DNA from: Streptomyces paludis | GTDB lineage: Bacteria; Actinomycetota; Actinomycetes; Streptomycetales; Streptomycetaceae | DNA: 64,000 bases | Direction of reading: 5' to 3' | NCBI RefSeq assembly: GCF_003344965.1 | Contig: NZ_CP031194.1 | Span: 2,666,001 to 2,730,000 of the forward strand | Shown: positions 53,455-61,262 of the stretch, piece by piece | How the letters are laid out: every line of letters begins with the position of its first letter | How positions within the stretch are numbered: position 1 is the stretch's first letter | The notes under the pieces: model-generated | Database searches by the model: none | What the model was told of the DNA's origin: nothing | What the model saw: the letters and a program-made list of their open reading frames with translations, nothing else | Program-made: the position numbers and the translations under genes

Positions 53455-53648
53455 CACTGGATTTTTCCTAGCGTCACGTCCCCGCCGGCACATGTCCGGC
53501 AGGGAATTTTGAAGGTGTAGTGGCAGACGTCGCATCCCGCGAATCCGCAGCACACCGGACACCAGACTTCACGAAATCCGATACATTCCCCGCAGTACGG
53601 ACCCTTGCGCGGAGTTCCGGTATCAGCGCGGCGATTGCGAGCGGTCAC
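53451..53648 (-). CDS. 65-aa zinc-ribbon-like protein
   Basis: GTG 53648 overlaps the previous stop. Cys-rich: GPYCGECIGFREVWCPVCCG, FAGCDVCHYTFKIPCRTCAG. The four CxxC pairs are compatible with two Zn ribbons or a DnaJ-like Cys domain. Third in the coupled chain. Confidence 0.6.
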   Translation of the reverse strand: MTARNRRADTGTPRKGPYCGECIGFREVWCPVCCGFAGCDVCHYTFKIPCRTCAGGDVTLGKIQW

Positions 53649-53839
53649 CCGGGTCTCCGCCTGGTCCGGTCTCTCGCCTTTTCCAGAAGGGGCCGGATGC
53701 GTTCCATGGCGGGACTGCGCGACCGGTCGTCGTCACCCGCGTACGGCGGGGGCGGCTTGTCCGGGCACTCAGGATGCCCGCACTGGCAGGGCGGCCACCG
53801 GAGCCCGGACCGGGTCGGCTGCCCGCTCACCGGGCTCAC
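53645..53839 (-). CDS. 64-aa small protein of coupled chain
   Basis: GTG 53839 overlaps the stop of the 67-aa gene (GTGA); its own stop overlaps the zinc-ribbon start. LRWPPCQCGHPECPDKPPPP carries a Cys/His cluster; the C-terminus (MERIRPLLEKARDRTRRRPG) is a basic helix. Unknown function. Confidence 0.55.
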   Translation of the reverse strand: MSPVSGQPTRSGLRWPPCQCGHPECPDKPPPPYAGDDDRSRSPAMERIRPLLEKARDRTRRRPG

Positions 53840-54039
53840 CACGTCTCACCCGGACCCGGCACGGAGAGCGCCAACAGCCGGAGAGCAACACGCGCCAGCA
53901 CAAGACGAGTTGGCGCGACGTAGCCACCACGGGGCACCCAGTCCGGGGCGAGCCCGTAGTAGCCACCGGCCCGGATGAGTTCACATAACAGGTCAGCGTC
54001 GCCACCTGGGGCTTTCGCTGGTTTCCCCTGGTCATCCAT
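53836..54039 (-). CDS. 67-aa small protein, first of coupled chain
   Basis: MDDQGKPAKAPGGDADLLCE, then IRAGGYYGLAPDWVPRGGYV and a C-terminal helix (TRLVLARVALRLLALSVPG). AGGAGG lies upstream of the ATG. Divergent from the HTH/TPR regulator at 54155, which probably controls this chain; a similar chain next to such regulators is a recurring theme in streptomycete elements. Confidence 0.6.
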   Translation of the reverse strand: MDDQGKPAKAPGGDADLLCELIRAGGYYGLAPDWVPRGGYVAPTRLVLARVALRLLALSVPGPGETW

Positions 54040-54154
54040 GGTCGCCCCGCCTCCTGGAGTGATCTCGACTCACTCAAGGCAACTTGACGACTACTCACAG
54101 CGCTACGCTTGTCACAGCGTGAAGACATAAGAGCCATAAGTCCGCTGCGGGGAG

Positions 54155-55495
54155 ATGGGAACAGTGAAGGCACTGGAGGCGAACACGGCACTTGAGCGGC
54201 TGTACCGCGAGAGCGGGTGGACGATGCGCCAACTCGCCCAAGAGGTCAACCGCATCGGAACCGAACGCGGAACACCGCTCAAGTACCAGCAGCCATCCGT
54301 CAGTCAGTGGCTGAAGGGGCACTTGCCCAAGGAATCTGTCCGTCCGCTGATCCTGGAAGCGTTTGCCCGACGTCTGCGACGACCCGTCACTCACGCCGAG
54401 GCAGGGTTTCCCGCGCCCCCCAAGGAATCAAATGCCCAGCCGGATACGGTGGAAGGGCTGATCGACTTGGGGAGGAATGACGTTGACCCGTCTCGCCGAT
54501 CCATTCTCGGCGCGGGGCTCTTCTCGGTAGCTCTAACCATTCCGGGGTGGCCCGATGTCGTCGACAGATTGGAAGCCATAAAAGTTGATCCACAGCGGCG
54601 CATCGGCCAGTCCGAAGTGCAAACAGTTCTGGCGGTTACCAACCGCCTTTCAGATCTTGATGACGATTTCGGTGGACGCTTTGCACGTCCGATGGCTGCC
54701 GCTTTCTTGGTCAACACGGTTGCCCCCTACTTGAAGGCGAGTGCGTCACATGAAACGCGGCAATCGATGATGTCTGCCGCTTCCTTTCTCTGCTACCTCA
54801 CAGGATGGATGGCGGTAGACGAAGGGGCTCATGGACGAGCGCAGGAATATTACGTGAAAAGCCTAGAACTTGCAGGAGCGAGCGGTGACCACTTGACCTA
54901 TTGCCATGTCTTGCGCGGCATGTCGGTGCAAGCGGCAAATCTAGGGCATGGCGCACCTGCCGTACGGCTCGCAAATGCCGCCGCCGAAGCATCGCCCGAA
55001 TCCACCCCGCGCATGCGCGCATTCCTCGCCGGGCAACAAGCACATTCTTATGCGCTAGCAGGTGAGAAGACAAATGCATGGAGCAGCCTGCGCGAAGCGG
55101 AGCGCGCAGTAAACCAGGCGGAAAGCCAGATCGGAACATTCGGAGGTTTCAGCTCGGCAACTTTGGCCTATTCAACTGCGGAGGTTCGATACGCATTGGG
55201 TGACACGAAAGGAAGTGTCGAGTCTCTTCATGACCACTTCCGGCTTCGGGATTCTACAGATATGCAAAGAACCAAGCTGATCTTTAGTTCCCTACTGGCG
55301 GAAAGGCAACTTCAAATCGGACACCTAGAGGCCGCATGCGCCACTTGGGAATCCGTCCTTGATAAATATCCGTCAATCCACTCAGGCAGGATTGACGGGC
55401 AGGTGGCAAAAATCCCATCTCTGCTTTCGCGCCATAGGTCGAATTCGATTGCGAGGCAAACATTCGAGCGCTCTCGCGAACTATGCTCAAAATAA
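54155..55495 (+). CDS. HTH/TPR regulator of the element
   Basis: 446 aa. N-terminal HTH: ALERLYRESGWTMRQLAQEV, LKYQQPSVSQWLKGHLPKES. The C-terminal ~330 residues are TPR-like repeats. It is the complete homologue of the truncated gene at 1-1080 (shared DPSRRS, RPMAAAFLVNTV, YLTGWMA, GHLEAAC). Codon use is clearly more AT-rich than the chromosome from ~54.5 kb on, a sign of transfer. Divergent from the small-ORF chain and convergent with the capsid operon. Confidence 0.85.
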   Translation: MGTVKALEANTALERLYRESGWTMRQLAQEVNRIGTERGTPLKYQQPSVSQWLKGHLPKESVRPLILEAFARRLRRPVTHAEAGFPAPPKESNAQPDTVEGLIDLGRNDVDPSRRSILGAGLFSVALTIPGWPDVVDRLEAIKVDPQRRIGQSEVQTVLAVTNRLSDLDDDFGGRFARPMAAAFLVNTVAPYLKASASHETRQSMMSAASFLCYLTGWMAVDEGAHGRAQEYYVKSLELAGASGDHLTYCHVLRGMSVQAANLGHGAPAVRLANAAAEASPESTPRMRAFLAGQQAHSYALAGEKTNAWSSLREAERAVNQAESQIGTFGGFSSATLAYSTAEVRYALGDTKGSVESLHDHFRLRDSTDMQRTKLIFSSLLAERQLQIGHLEAACATWESVLDKYPSIHSGRIDGQVAKIPSLLSRHRSNSIARQTFERSRELCSK

Positions 55496-55541
55496 AAAAC
55501 CCCGCACCCGCCATCCCAGTCAAGGAGAGACGAGTACGGGG
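55489..55541 (-). terminator. intrinsic terminator at the end of the capsid operon
   Basis: On the minus strand a stem with CCCCGTACTCG/CGGGTGCGGGG arms is followed by TTTTTTATTTT. It lies between the MCP stop (55556) and the end of the convergent regulator, whose last codons it overlaps. Confidence 0.7.
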
Positions 55542-55555
55542 CGCTGATGATCCGA

Positions 55556-56491
55556 TCAGCCGTTCGCTACGCCCCGGAGGCGTGCGGCAGCCTTACCACC
55601 GAACATGGCGAGTCCGCAGTAGAAATCAATCCGGGTCCGAAACACCGGCTTTTCGTGGGCCTCGCCCAAATCGGTTGCCTGAATCCCGCCGTTGGTGAGC
55701 CCGGTTACCCCGGTGTCAGCCTCAGACGCGCCGAAGCGGACGGCGTACATATCGCTGGTCTCCTTGCCGTCCTCGCCGATTGTCAGCGGGATAACGTCCG
55801 TGCCGTCGAGATTCTGGCCGGCGTCCAGAAGAGGAACACCGTTCCACGTGGGCGCGCGCTTTCCCCCGATCTCGCTCACAAGGAGTTCGCTCCCTCCGAG
55901 TCGCCGGAATCCCGACTTGACCTTGGCGATTATCTCACTGTTGGTATAGATAGCGCCGTTCGATCCACTGAGTCCGTTAACCCGTCCGACCAGGGAATCC
56001 AGCGCATCAAAGAATGCAAAGCCATCCGCCACAGGAGAAAGCCCCTCGGCGTCGGCCACCTGTGAGCCGATCAGCCTCTTACGGAGACCATCAAAACCCT
56101 TCGGGTTGACCATGACGTCACCGTTGAAGAACTGATCGGAAAAGTGGATTGATGCAGCCTTGATCTTCATATGTGTGTGAATGGCGCGTTGCTCATTAAG
56201 ATTGCTTCGCGTCTGAACGATGAACTTGTCGACGTCCGCGTCACCGCCAAGGATGGCAAGCGTTTCGATCCGCTGGTTGACTGCACCAACACTCTCCGGA
56301 TACGCCTCGTTCACAGCGCGGAAAGCGACACCGGGAAGCTTGGATTCCTCGTTGTACTTGTACGCACTCCCTTGGACGTTGATAAGCGGCAGGCGGTCGA
56401 GGATCGGCGATTCTTGAACAAACATCTCGATTACGCCGAGCTTGAGCATGTCCTCAGTGAGCTTGGCAGATTCAGCAAGTGTCAGAGCCAC
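55556..56491 (-). CDS. phage major capsid protein
   Basis: 311 aa, starting MALTLAESAKLTEDMLKLGV. HK97-like major-capsid family without a protease domain: FVQESPILDRLPLINVQGSA, LAILGGDADVDKFIVQTRSN (E-loop/spine region), FFNGDVMVNPKGFDGLRKRL, NGAIYTNSEIIAKVKSGFRR, YAVRFGASEADTGVTGLTNG, FYCGLAMFGGKAAARL. Intact and full length for this group. It directly follows the small terminase; no large terminase, portal or scaffold intervenes. AT-rich codons. Confidence 0.9.
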   Translation of the reverse strand: MALTLAESAKLTEDMLKLGVIEMFVQESPILDRLPLINVQGSAYKYNEESKLPGVAFRAVNEAYPESVGAVNQRIETLAILGGDADVDKFIVQTRSNLNEQRAIHTHMKIKAASIHFSDQFFNGDVMVNPKGFDGLRKRLIGSQVADAEGLSPVADGFAFFDALDSLVGRVNGLSGSNGAIYTNSEIIAKVKSGFRRLGGSELLVSEIGGKRAPTWNGVPLLDAGQNLDGTDVIPLTIGEDGKETSDMYAVRFGASEADTGVTGLTNGGIQATDLGEAHEKPVFRTRIDFYCGLAMFGGKAAARLRGVANG

Positions 56492-56535
56492 AGTTATTTC
56501 TCCAATTTTATTTCAGCGTGGTCGCGAGTCGGCAA

Positions 56536-57033
56536 TCAGTCCCAGATATCCGAGTCGTCATCATCGAATTCCGGCGCAGTGATAGCGATCCGCGCACTCG
56601 GCGAGAGACCCAACTCCCGGATATATCGTGCGAGTTGCGTCCGGTACTGCGCTGCGATCGTTGCGGCGCCGTTCTTCACCGTTCCACGCTCGGCAGTCAC
56701 CATCAGCCCGCGCTCTGAGAGATCCCGTTCCGCCTGGTCGATCCGTGCGACACACACGCACAAGTCTTTGACGGTCGCGTGGTCCACTTCACCAATACCG
56801 GCGGCAACTTCCAACACCGGTACTACGCGCCGCCATTCAGTGGATGCCACATTCCGGCAACGCTCGTTCGCTGATTCAACGGCGGGATCAGGTGAGGTCT
56901 TGAAAACCTCGCTCCAATCCGACTCGGTGAGGATCGCGCGAGGGATTACCACTCCCTCTTTGATCGATGTCTTTGACGGGTTACCCTCGCGGGCCCGCTG
57001 GACAGCGGACATGGGCCGGTATCGGTCGGCCAC
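56536..57033 (-). CDS. phage terminase small subunit-like protein
   Basis: 165 aa. DNA-binding-type N-terminus (YRPMSAVQRAREGNPSKTSI), a helical core (VKDLCVCVARIDQAERDLSE, RGLMVTAERGTVKNGAATIA) and the P27-like end QYRTQLARYIRELGLSPSAR followed by an acidic tail (EFDDDDSDIWD). A small terminase recognises packaging sites and redirects packaging. The partner large terminase is missing from the element, so it would need a helper phage enzyme. Confidence 0.75.
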   Translation of the reverse strand: MADRYRPMSAVQRAREGNPSKTSIKEGVVIPRAILTESDWSEVFKTSPDPAVESANERCRNVASTEWRRVVPVLEVAAGIGEVDHATVKDLCVCVARIDQAERDLSERGLMVTAERGTVKNGAATIAAQYRTQLARYIRELGLSPSARIAITAPEFDDDDSDIWD

Positions 57034-57151
57034 AAAACCTCGCTTCCTTTTGATGCGTTCAATTGGGGCCCCAAAAACGCCTTCAGCTCCGGAGAGAGTT
57101 TTTCTCCTCCCTGCCGCTCAGGATCGCGAGGGGCAGGGGGTACCCGCCTGG

Positions 57152-57544
57152 TCAGAACGGCGGACGCTCGCCGGCTTCACGACGGGAACGAGCTTCCGCA
57201 GCGAACCCGCCCGGCTGATTCCGCGCGGTTTCGCGGTTATGGCACGCGACACACAACGGCCGAAGATGCTTCGGAGCATCCGGATTCACAACACCCTGCG
57301 CGAGCAACTCGCGCCGAGACAGCGGGAAATGATCCGCCACGTTCGCCAACCGACCACACAACACACACCACGGGTTCGCATACAGGTACGCCTTACGGAT
57401 CCGCTGCCACCGCGTCGTGTAGACCACACCGCCACGCGAAACACGGTCTCTCGCTGCTTCCCTCGCATGGGCCGCACAACGGCCACCCGTGGTCAGCTCG
57501 GGACACCCGGGGACAGGGCAAGGGGGGCGGGGTTTGCGGGGCAT
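57152..57544 (-). CDS. HNH endonuclease (packaging-associated type)
   Basis: 130 aa. N-terminal Cys cluster PPCPVPGCPELTTGGRCAAH, then TTRWQRIRKAYLYANPWCVL and the HNH core CGRLANVADHFPLSRRELLA...LRPLCVACHNRET. Phage HNH proteins beside terminase genes assist packaging. Upstream of terS in the same direction. Confidence 0.88.
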   Translation of the reverse strand: MPRKPRPPCPVPGCPELTTGGRCAAHAREAARDRVSRGGVVYTTRWQRIRKAYLYANPWCVLCGRLANVADHFPLSRRELLAQGVVNPDAPKHLRPLCVACHNRETARNQPGGFAAEARSRREAGERPPF

Positions 57545-57646
57545 GGGGGCTCACCTCCAGGCAAGGCGGGAAACAGGCGGTCGCCAAGGGCTCGGGATGG
57601 GTACGGTCAAGACGACCGAACAACCCGCAAGGAAGAGAGAGAGCCC

Positions 57647-57937
57647 GTGCCCGTCCCGGACGACTTTGACCCTGACTCGGTAGACCCCGAGTCGCTGTTA
57701 CTCCCGCAACGCCCCGCACACGGTGACCCGTTCATTGAGTGGCTGTTGCAGCGCGGGGAAAAGAACGGCCTGACCAGCGAGCCCGGACGCGCGCACCTCA
57801 TGCTGACGGGCGCTATCGCCGTAGAAAAGGGCTTGACCACACCCATGGCCGAACAACTCGCCACGCTGCTAGAGACCAGCGAGGACGAGATTTGGGCCAA
57901 GCACCACGAGTTGGGATACGGCAGGACGCTCGACTAG
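57647..57937 (+). CDS. 96-aa acidic element protein
   Basis: GTG 57647 with AAGGAAG upstream. VPVPDDFDPDSVDPESLLLP, then FIEWLLQRGEKNGLTSEPGR, LTGAIAVEKGLTTPMAEQLA and LLETSEDEIWAKHHELGYGR. Acidic start and a helical body. The only + strand gene within the minus-strand packaging module; its stop shares CTAG with the stop of the convergent HNH gene. Function unknown. Confidence 0.6.
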   Translation: MPVPDDFDPDSVDPESLLLPQRPAHGDPFIEWLLQRGEKNGLTSEPGRAHLMLTGAIAVEKGLTTPMAEQLATLLETSEDEIWAKHHELGYGRTLD

Positions 57938-58272
57938 GCCGCGTGCCCGAACTCGGTACGCGTCTTGAGCTGGTGGCAGCCGTGGCACAGCACTTGCACA
58001 TTGCTGTCCGTATCCTCGCCACCAAGGGCGAGGGGCCGCACGTGGTCCACGTCCACCCCGCCCGCAGGGAAGTCGCCCAAACACCAGTCGCACCAGGCCG
58101 AGCCCCGTTCCTGCACTCGCCGGCGAAGCCTCGCAGCAGCGTCACGACGGTTCGCACGACGCCTACCCCGTGCCCGTCGGGAACGGACGCTCGGCCGTCC
58201 CTCGTACGCCCCGTGGTGCGTCTTACAGCGGCCCCGGTGCGTGGCGGGCTCGGTGCAGTCGATACAGCGCAT
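57934..58272 (-). CDS. HNH endonuclease
   Basis: 112 aa from ATG 58272 (AGGGGG upstream). N-terminal zinc-ribbon MRCIDCTEPATHRGRCKTHH, basic linker, then CDWCLGDFPAGGVDVDHVRP, LALGGEDTDSNVQVLCHGCH (H-N-H with two CxxC). An in-frame start at 58362 is rejected because it would translate the tRNA-like sequence. Confidence 0.87.
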   Translation of the reverse strand: MRCIDCTEPATHRGRCKTHHGAYEGRPSVRSRRARGRRRANRRDAAARLRRRVQERGSAWCDWCLGDFPAGGVDVDHVRPLALGGEDTDSNVQVLCHGCHQLKTRTEFGHAA

Positions 58273-58310
58273 GTGCGTCCCCCTGGTCGTTGTCCTGGTG
58301 CTCGTCGTCG

Positions 58311-58386
58311 TGCCCGCCCCCGGACTCGAACCGGGGAACTCTGCCGATTGGATACGGCGCACCTCTCACCGTTGGGTCAGCGGGCA
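58311..58386 (-). tRNA. tRNA-like sequence with 8-nt anticodon loop
   Basis: 76 nt bounded by TGCCCGC and GCGGGCA (7-bp acceptor-like stem). The D-arm-like CCAACGGTGAGAGG has the conserved GG; the anticodon-like stem GCCG/CGGC encloses UAUCCAAU (8 nt, containing U-CCA-A); the T-arm is canonical: CCCGG-TTCGAGT-CCGGG. The extra loop base and poor D-stem mean it is either degenerate or an unusual (frameshift-suppressor-like) phage tRNA. CCA would be a Trp anticodon. Confidence 0.5.
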
Positions 58387-58592
58387 AGCTCGTTGCCCTC
58401 GCCGGCGGAACCGGTTCAGACAACGTGGAGGACTGCACGGCTTCACGGCGGTGCAGTCCCCCGAACGCGCTGCCACACGACCCCAGCGGCCACCCGGAAC
58501 GGGTGCGTGGTGCACGGGCAACGCGCCGAGAGAGGGGTACTCAGACCGCCGGAATCCCCGTTGGGGTGGGTGCGCGGTAACCCCGCTCTCTC

Positions 58593-58704
58593 TTCCGGAA
58601 GTAGTAGGGACGGACGAATTCCTACTAGGTACCGTCGCTACGGTGCTTCCGGTGAGGTCTCGTCTCGTTCTGCTTCCGGGAGTAGTAGGGACGGACGAAT
58701 TCCT
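58593..58704 (+). repeat. two ~31-bp direct repeats 80 bp apart
   Basis: Copies at 58593-58624 and 58674-58704 share GTAGTAGGGACGGACGAATT and flanking CTTCCGG and CCT. A third, shorter copy (GTAGGGACGGATGAGTTCCT, 60577-60596) lies inside the first codons of the recombinase gene. Possible recombinase or regulator binding sites. The rest of 58387-58982 holds no gene. Confidence 0.75.
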
Positions 58705-58779
58705 GCACACCATGCAAGCGGTAGAGGAAGGCCCGGGTTCCCGAGGATGCCGACTGGTGACGCGGTGACGGCCGAGACC

Positions 58780-58840
58780 CCAAACTCTCTTCTCTCTTAT
58801 TTTTTCTATGTGATCTAAAAAAATACAAAAAGTCGTCACC
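58780..58840. other. AT-rich stretch
   Basis: CTTCTCTCTTATTTTTTCTA and ATCTAAAAAAATACAAAAAG lie between the direct repeats and the recombinase terminator. Such AT content is exceptional for this chromosome and could mark a promoter, an attachment-site region or a replication/unwinding site. No specific function is demonstrated. Confidence 0.4.
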
Positions 58841-58931
58841 CCAACACCCTTCGCCCTGCTGAAGAGCGGCCCCCGGAGTCGGGTTGCCAGGGAGCCCCAG
58901 GGTGCGTGTGCCCGTCTGCGGGCATGGGAGA

Positions 58932-58961
58932 GCCCCGGTGGCGTGGGGGCCGTCCGGGGCT
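58932..58961 (-). terminator. hairpin downstream of recombinase
   Basis: AGCCCCG/CGGGGCT arms around ~16 nt, 22 bp after the recombinase stop; same arms as the hairpin at 52161-52190. Confidence 0.5.
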
Positions 58962-58982
58962 GTCTCAGGCTTGCAGGGACCG

Positions 58983-60626
58983 CTATGCGGCTTCGGTGTA
59001 GTCGTCTGTGGTGGGTTCGGGGGTGGCCCATTCGATGGTGACGCGCTGGTCGCCGTTGAACTTGATTCCGCGTTTGGCTGCTTTGGTGACGTGGATGGTG
59101 TCGATGGCGAGGCCCAACAGGTCGCGTCGCGTGGCGGGGTCGGAGCCTTCCCACTTGGTGAGCGCGTCGCCGTCCATGAGGACCGAGACGTCCACCCGTG
59201 TGTCTCCGGTGAGTTCCCGGATGCGTGCTTCGGCCTTGTCGAGTCGGCGTTCGGCGGCGTTCTTGTGGGGGATGCGATAGCGGGCGGAGCGTCCGGTGTA
59301 GAAGTCTGCTGCGTCGTCGGCCATGAACTTGTCGAGTTTGGCTTGTGCTGCTTTGAGTTCGGCGCGTGCGTCCCGGACTGCCTGTGTTTCTTCGGGGCGG
59401 GTGAGTACCTGCCAGCGTTCGGCTACGGCGATCATGAGTTCGTCTTCGTCGCCTGTCTCGCCGAGTTTCGCGGCCCATTCGGCGACGACGTACTTTTCCA
59501 GTGCGGTGCGGGTGGCGGATGCGGGGGCGGGGCAGTGTCCACCGCCCGCGTGCTGCTGGCACACGTAGGAGTCTGCGTCTTTGGACATGGCGTATCCGCA
59601 TCCGGTGCAGCGGAGTCGTCCGGTGAGTGCGTGGAGGCTGCGGCCGGGGGTGGGTGTGGTGGTGTTGACGATGGTTTGGTGTCCGCTGAGGATCCGTCGT
59701 GCGCGGGACGCTGTCTCGGCCGGAATCATCTCGGGCAGAACGGTGTCATCGACGCAGCGGACACGCTGTCCGGCTTCGTTGACGTAGTGCGCGGGCACCT
59801 TCCCGGAGTGCGTGAGGGTGAGCCATCCCTCATAGGCGGGGTGGACGATGATTGCCCGTATCCCCGCGCCGGTCCATGACTTCCCCGTGGATGTGCAGAT
59901 GCCCTCGGCGTTGAGCTTGCGGGACAGGGCACGCGAGGACACGCCCTCGGCGATCTCCTTGAAGATGCGGACGACCACTTCCCACGGGGAGATCTCGCGG
60001 CGGCCCTCAATCAGGCACAGGTACGGGGCACGGTTGGGGGAGAGCCGGCGCGTGTCCGGGTGGGCGACCAGGCCGAACGGCGCTTTGGCGAGCCAGCGTC
60101 CCTCGTTGCGCTGCCTGTTCTTCGTCCCCCGCACGTTGTGGGACAGGCGCTGGGAGTATTCGCGGGCGTTCTCCGCGCGGTCGATGATCCATCGGCGGTC
60201 GCGCTCGTCCATCGAGTCGAGCCGCTCGTAATCGAAGATCACGCGTGCTTTGCCGAGGATCGGCACCACGGCTTCGGCACCCTTGCGGCTGAACCGGTCG
60301 AGCGCGTAGCACCAGAGCGCGGGGACCTCTCCGCCGAGTACGGCGTCCATGGCAGCGTCATACATGGGCCGCTTCACGTCCGACCAGGCAGACAGGTTCT
60401 CCTTCCACACCCGCCGCACCCGGTAGCCGTTCTCAGCGGCCCACGCACGGCCCCGCTCTTCCTGCGCACGGATGGAGAGGGCGCGTTCACCCTCGCGGAC
60501 GATCTTGGACTTCCTCAGCAACAGGTCGGCTTCGGGCCGGTCGTCGGGCGTGCTCGCTACGTTGTTCATGCCTCTTGTAGGGACGGATGAGTTCCTGGCG
60601 GCCCTGGTAGGCATCGCTGTAGCCAT
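58983..60626 (-). CDS. large serine recombinase (integrase)
   Basis: 547 aa from ATG 60626 (AAGGGG 7 nt upstream; MNNVAS at 60569 is an alternative). Resolvase domain: LLLRKSKIVREGERALSIRA (catalytic Ser in RKSK), WKENLSAWSDVKRPMYDAAM, WCYALDRFSRKGAEAV. Recombinase domain: KNRQRNEGRWLAKAPFGLVA, KLNAEGICTSTGKSWTGAGI, RAIIVHPAYEGWLT. Zn ribbon: LRCTGCGYAMSKDADSYVCQ...HCPAP. Then a coiled-coil region near QAVRDARAELKAAQAKLDKF. Should integrate and excise the element; the attachment site is expected next to its 5' or 3' end. Confidence 0.93.
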   Translation of the reverse strand: MATAMPTRAARNSSVPTRGMNNVASTPDDRPEADLLLRKSKIVREGERALSIRAQEERGRAWAAENGYRVRRVWKENLSAWSDVKRPMYDAAMDAVLGGEVPALWCYALDRFSRKGAEAVVPILGKARVIFDYERLDSMDERDRRWIIDRAENAREYSQRLSHNVRGTKNRQRNEGRWLAKAPFGLVAHPDTRRLSPNRAPYLCLIEGRREISPWEVVVRIFKEIAEGVSSRALSRKLNAEGICTSTGKSWTGAGIRAIIVHPAYEGWLTLTHSGKVPAHYVNEAGQRVRCVDDTVLPEMIPAETASRARRILSGHQTIVNTTTPTPGRSLHALTGRLRCTGCGYAMSKDADSYVCQQHAGGGHCPAPASATRTALEKYVVAEWAAKLGETGDEDELMIAVAERWQVLTRPEETQAVRDARAELKAAQAKLDKFMADDAADFYTGRSARYRIPHKNAAERRLDKAEARIRELTGDTRVDVSVLMDGDALTKWEGSDPATRRDLLGLAIDTIHVTKAAKRGIKFNGDQRVTIEWATPEPTTDDYTEAA

Positions 60627-60689
60627 GTGAAACCCCTTGTGACCAGCGGAAACGGTCCGCTGCCCGAGTGCTCCCAGAGTGTTGGGTTC

Positions 60690-61262
60690 ACTGGGGGAGG
60701 GGGCCCGGGGGGTCCGCTGTTCTGCCACTCGGCTCAGGGTCCGGCGGGCCGGTGGGCCCTGCGGGGCTGCGCGGCAGAGGAATGGGGCGGTCCCACACCG
60801 GCTCAGCGGCCGACCGTCCGCTGTTTGCTGAGACACAAGCCCCGCTGGTCACCGTGGTGTGGGTTGTGGGATTACTGGGACGCAGGTGGCGACAAGTGGG
60901 TCCCTGAAGGCCGTCTATGCGTCCGGGAGTGCTCCTAACGCACCTGAGGACACATGTGCCGCCGGAGGAGACCCCCAACAGGCCGCCAAACCGCCCCATA
61001 TGGGACATGTGGCTGGGGGTGGGTGGCTCGAGGGGGCGACCGAGTGGCGGGCCCCGTCCGGCGGCGCGGGAAGGTGCCTGCCGGGACGCGCGCGGCGCCA
61101 AGTGGGCCCCTGGGGGTCGTCTATGCGTCCCGGAGTGCCGCTTATGCACCTGAGGACACATGTGCCGCCCGAAGGGACCCTCGACAGCCTTCCAGACAGG
61201 CACATACGGGACAGATCGGCAAGGGGGCGGCCCGCAGACCCGGCCGGGCCGCAGAACCCGTC
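60690..61262 (+). repeat. composite intergenic repeats M1 and M2
   Basis: M1 (60690-60850) contains CCGCTGTTCTGCCACTCGGC and CTGCGGGGCTGCGCGGCAGA. M2 follows with AAGCCCCGCTGGTCACCGTG and ACGCACCTGAGGACACATGT (60938), then a second partial M2 with TGCACCTGAGGACACATGTG near 61145. The M2 parts match 46152-46420. No gene is supported here. Confidence 0.75.

Larger units (their letters stand above)
52200..60626. mobile_element. compact phage-derived element (capsid-encoding satellite or reduced prophage)
   Basis: Contents from right to left: large serine recombinase, tRNA-like sequence, HNH, short + ORF, HNH, small terminase, major capsid protein, HTH/TPR regulator, four coupled small ORFs, a 202-aa element protein and a 106-aa element protein. 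Large terminase, portal, scaffold/protease, head-tail and lysis genes are absent. Base composition falls well below that of the chromosome at 54.6-57.0 kb. Exact ends are not determined; the inverted M3 repeats at 51.85-52.11 and 61.44-61.70 kb lie just outside it. Confidence 0.7.

Noticed and set aside
55547..57646. Plus-strand frames antisense to capsid, terminase and HNH genes
   Set aside because: Composition and lack of motifs show shadows; only 57647-57937 has a ribosome site and coherent sequence.
58273..58362. N-terminal extension of the HNH protein (SAEFPGSSPGAG)
   Set aside because: This peptide pattern is the translation of a tRNA T-arm; the ATG at 58272 has its own ribosome site.
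58366..59601. 411-aa minus-strand frame over the recombinase 3' end
   Set aside because: It lies in another frame of the recombinase gene and of the repeat/tRNA-like region; no conserved motifs.
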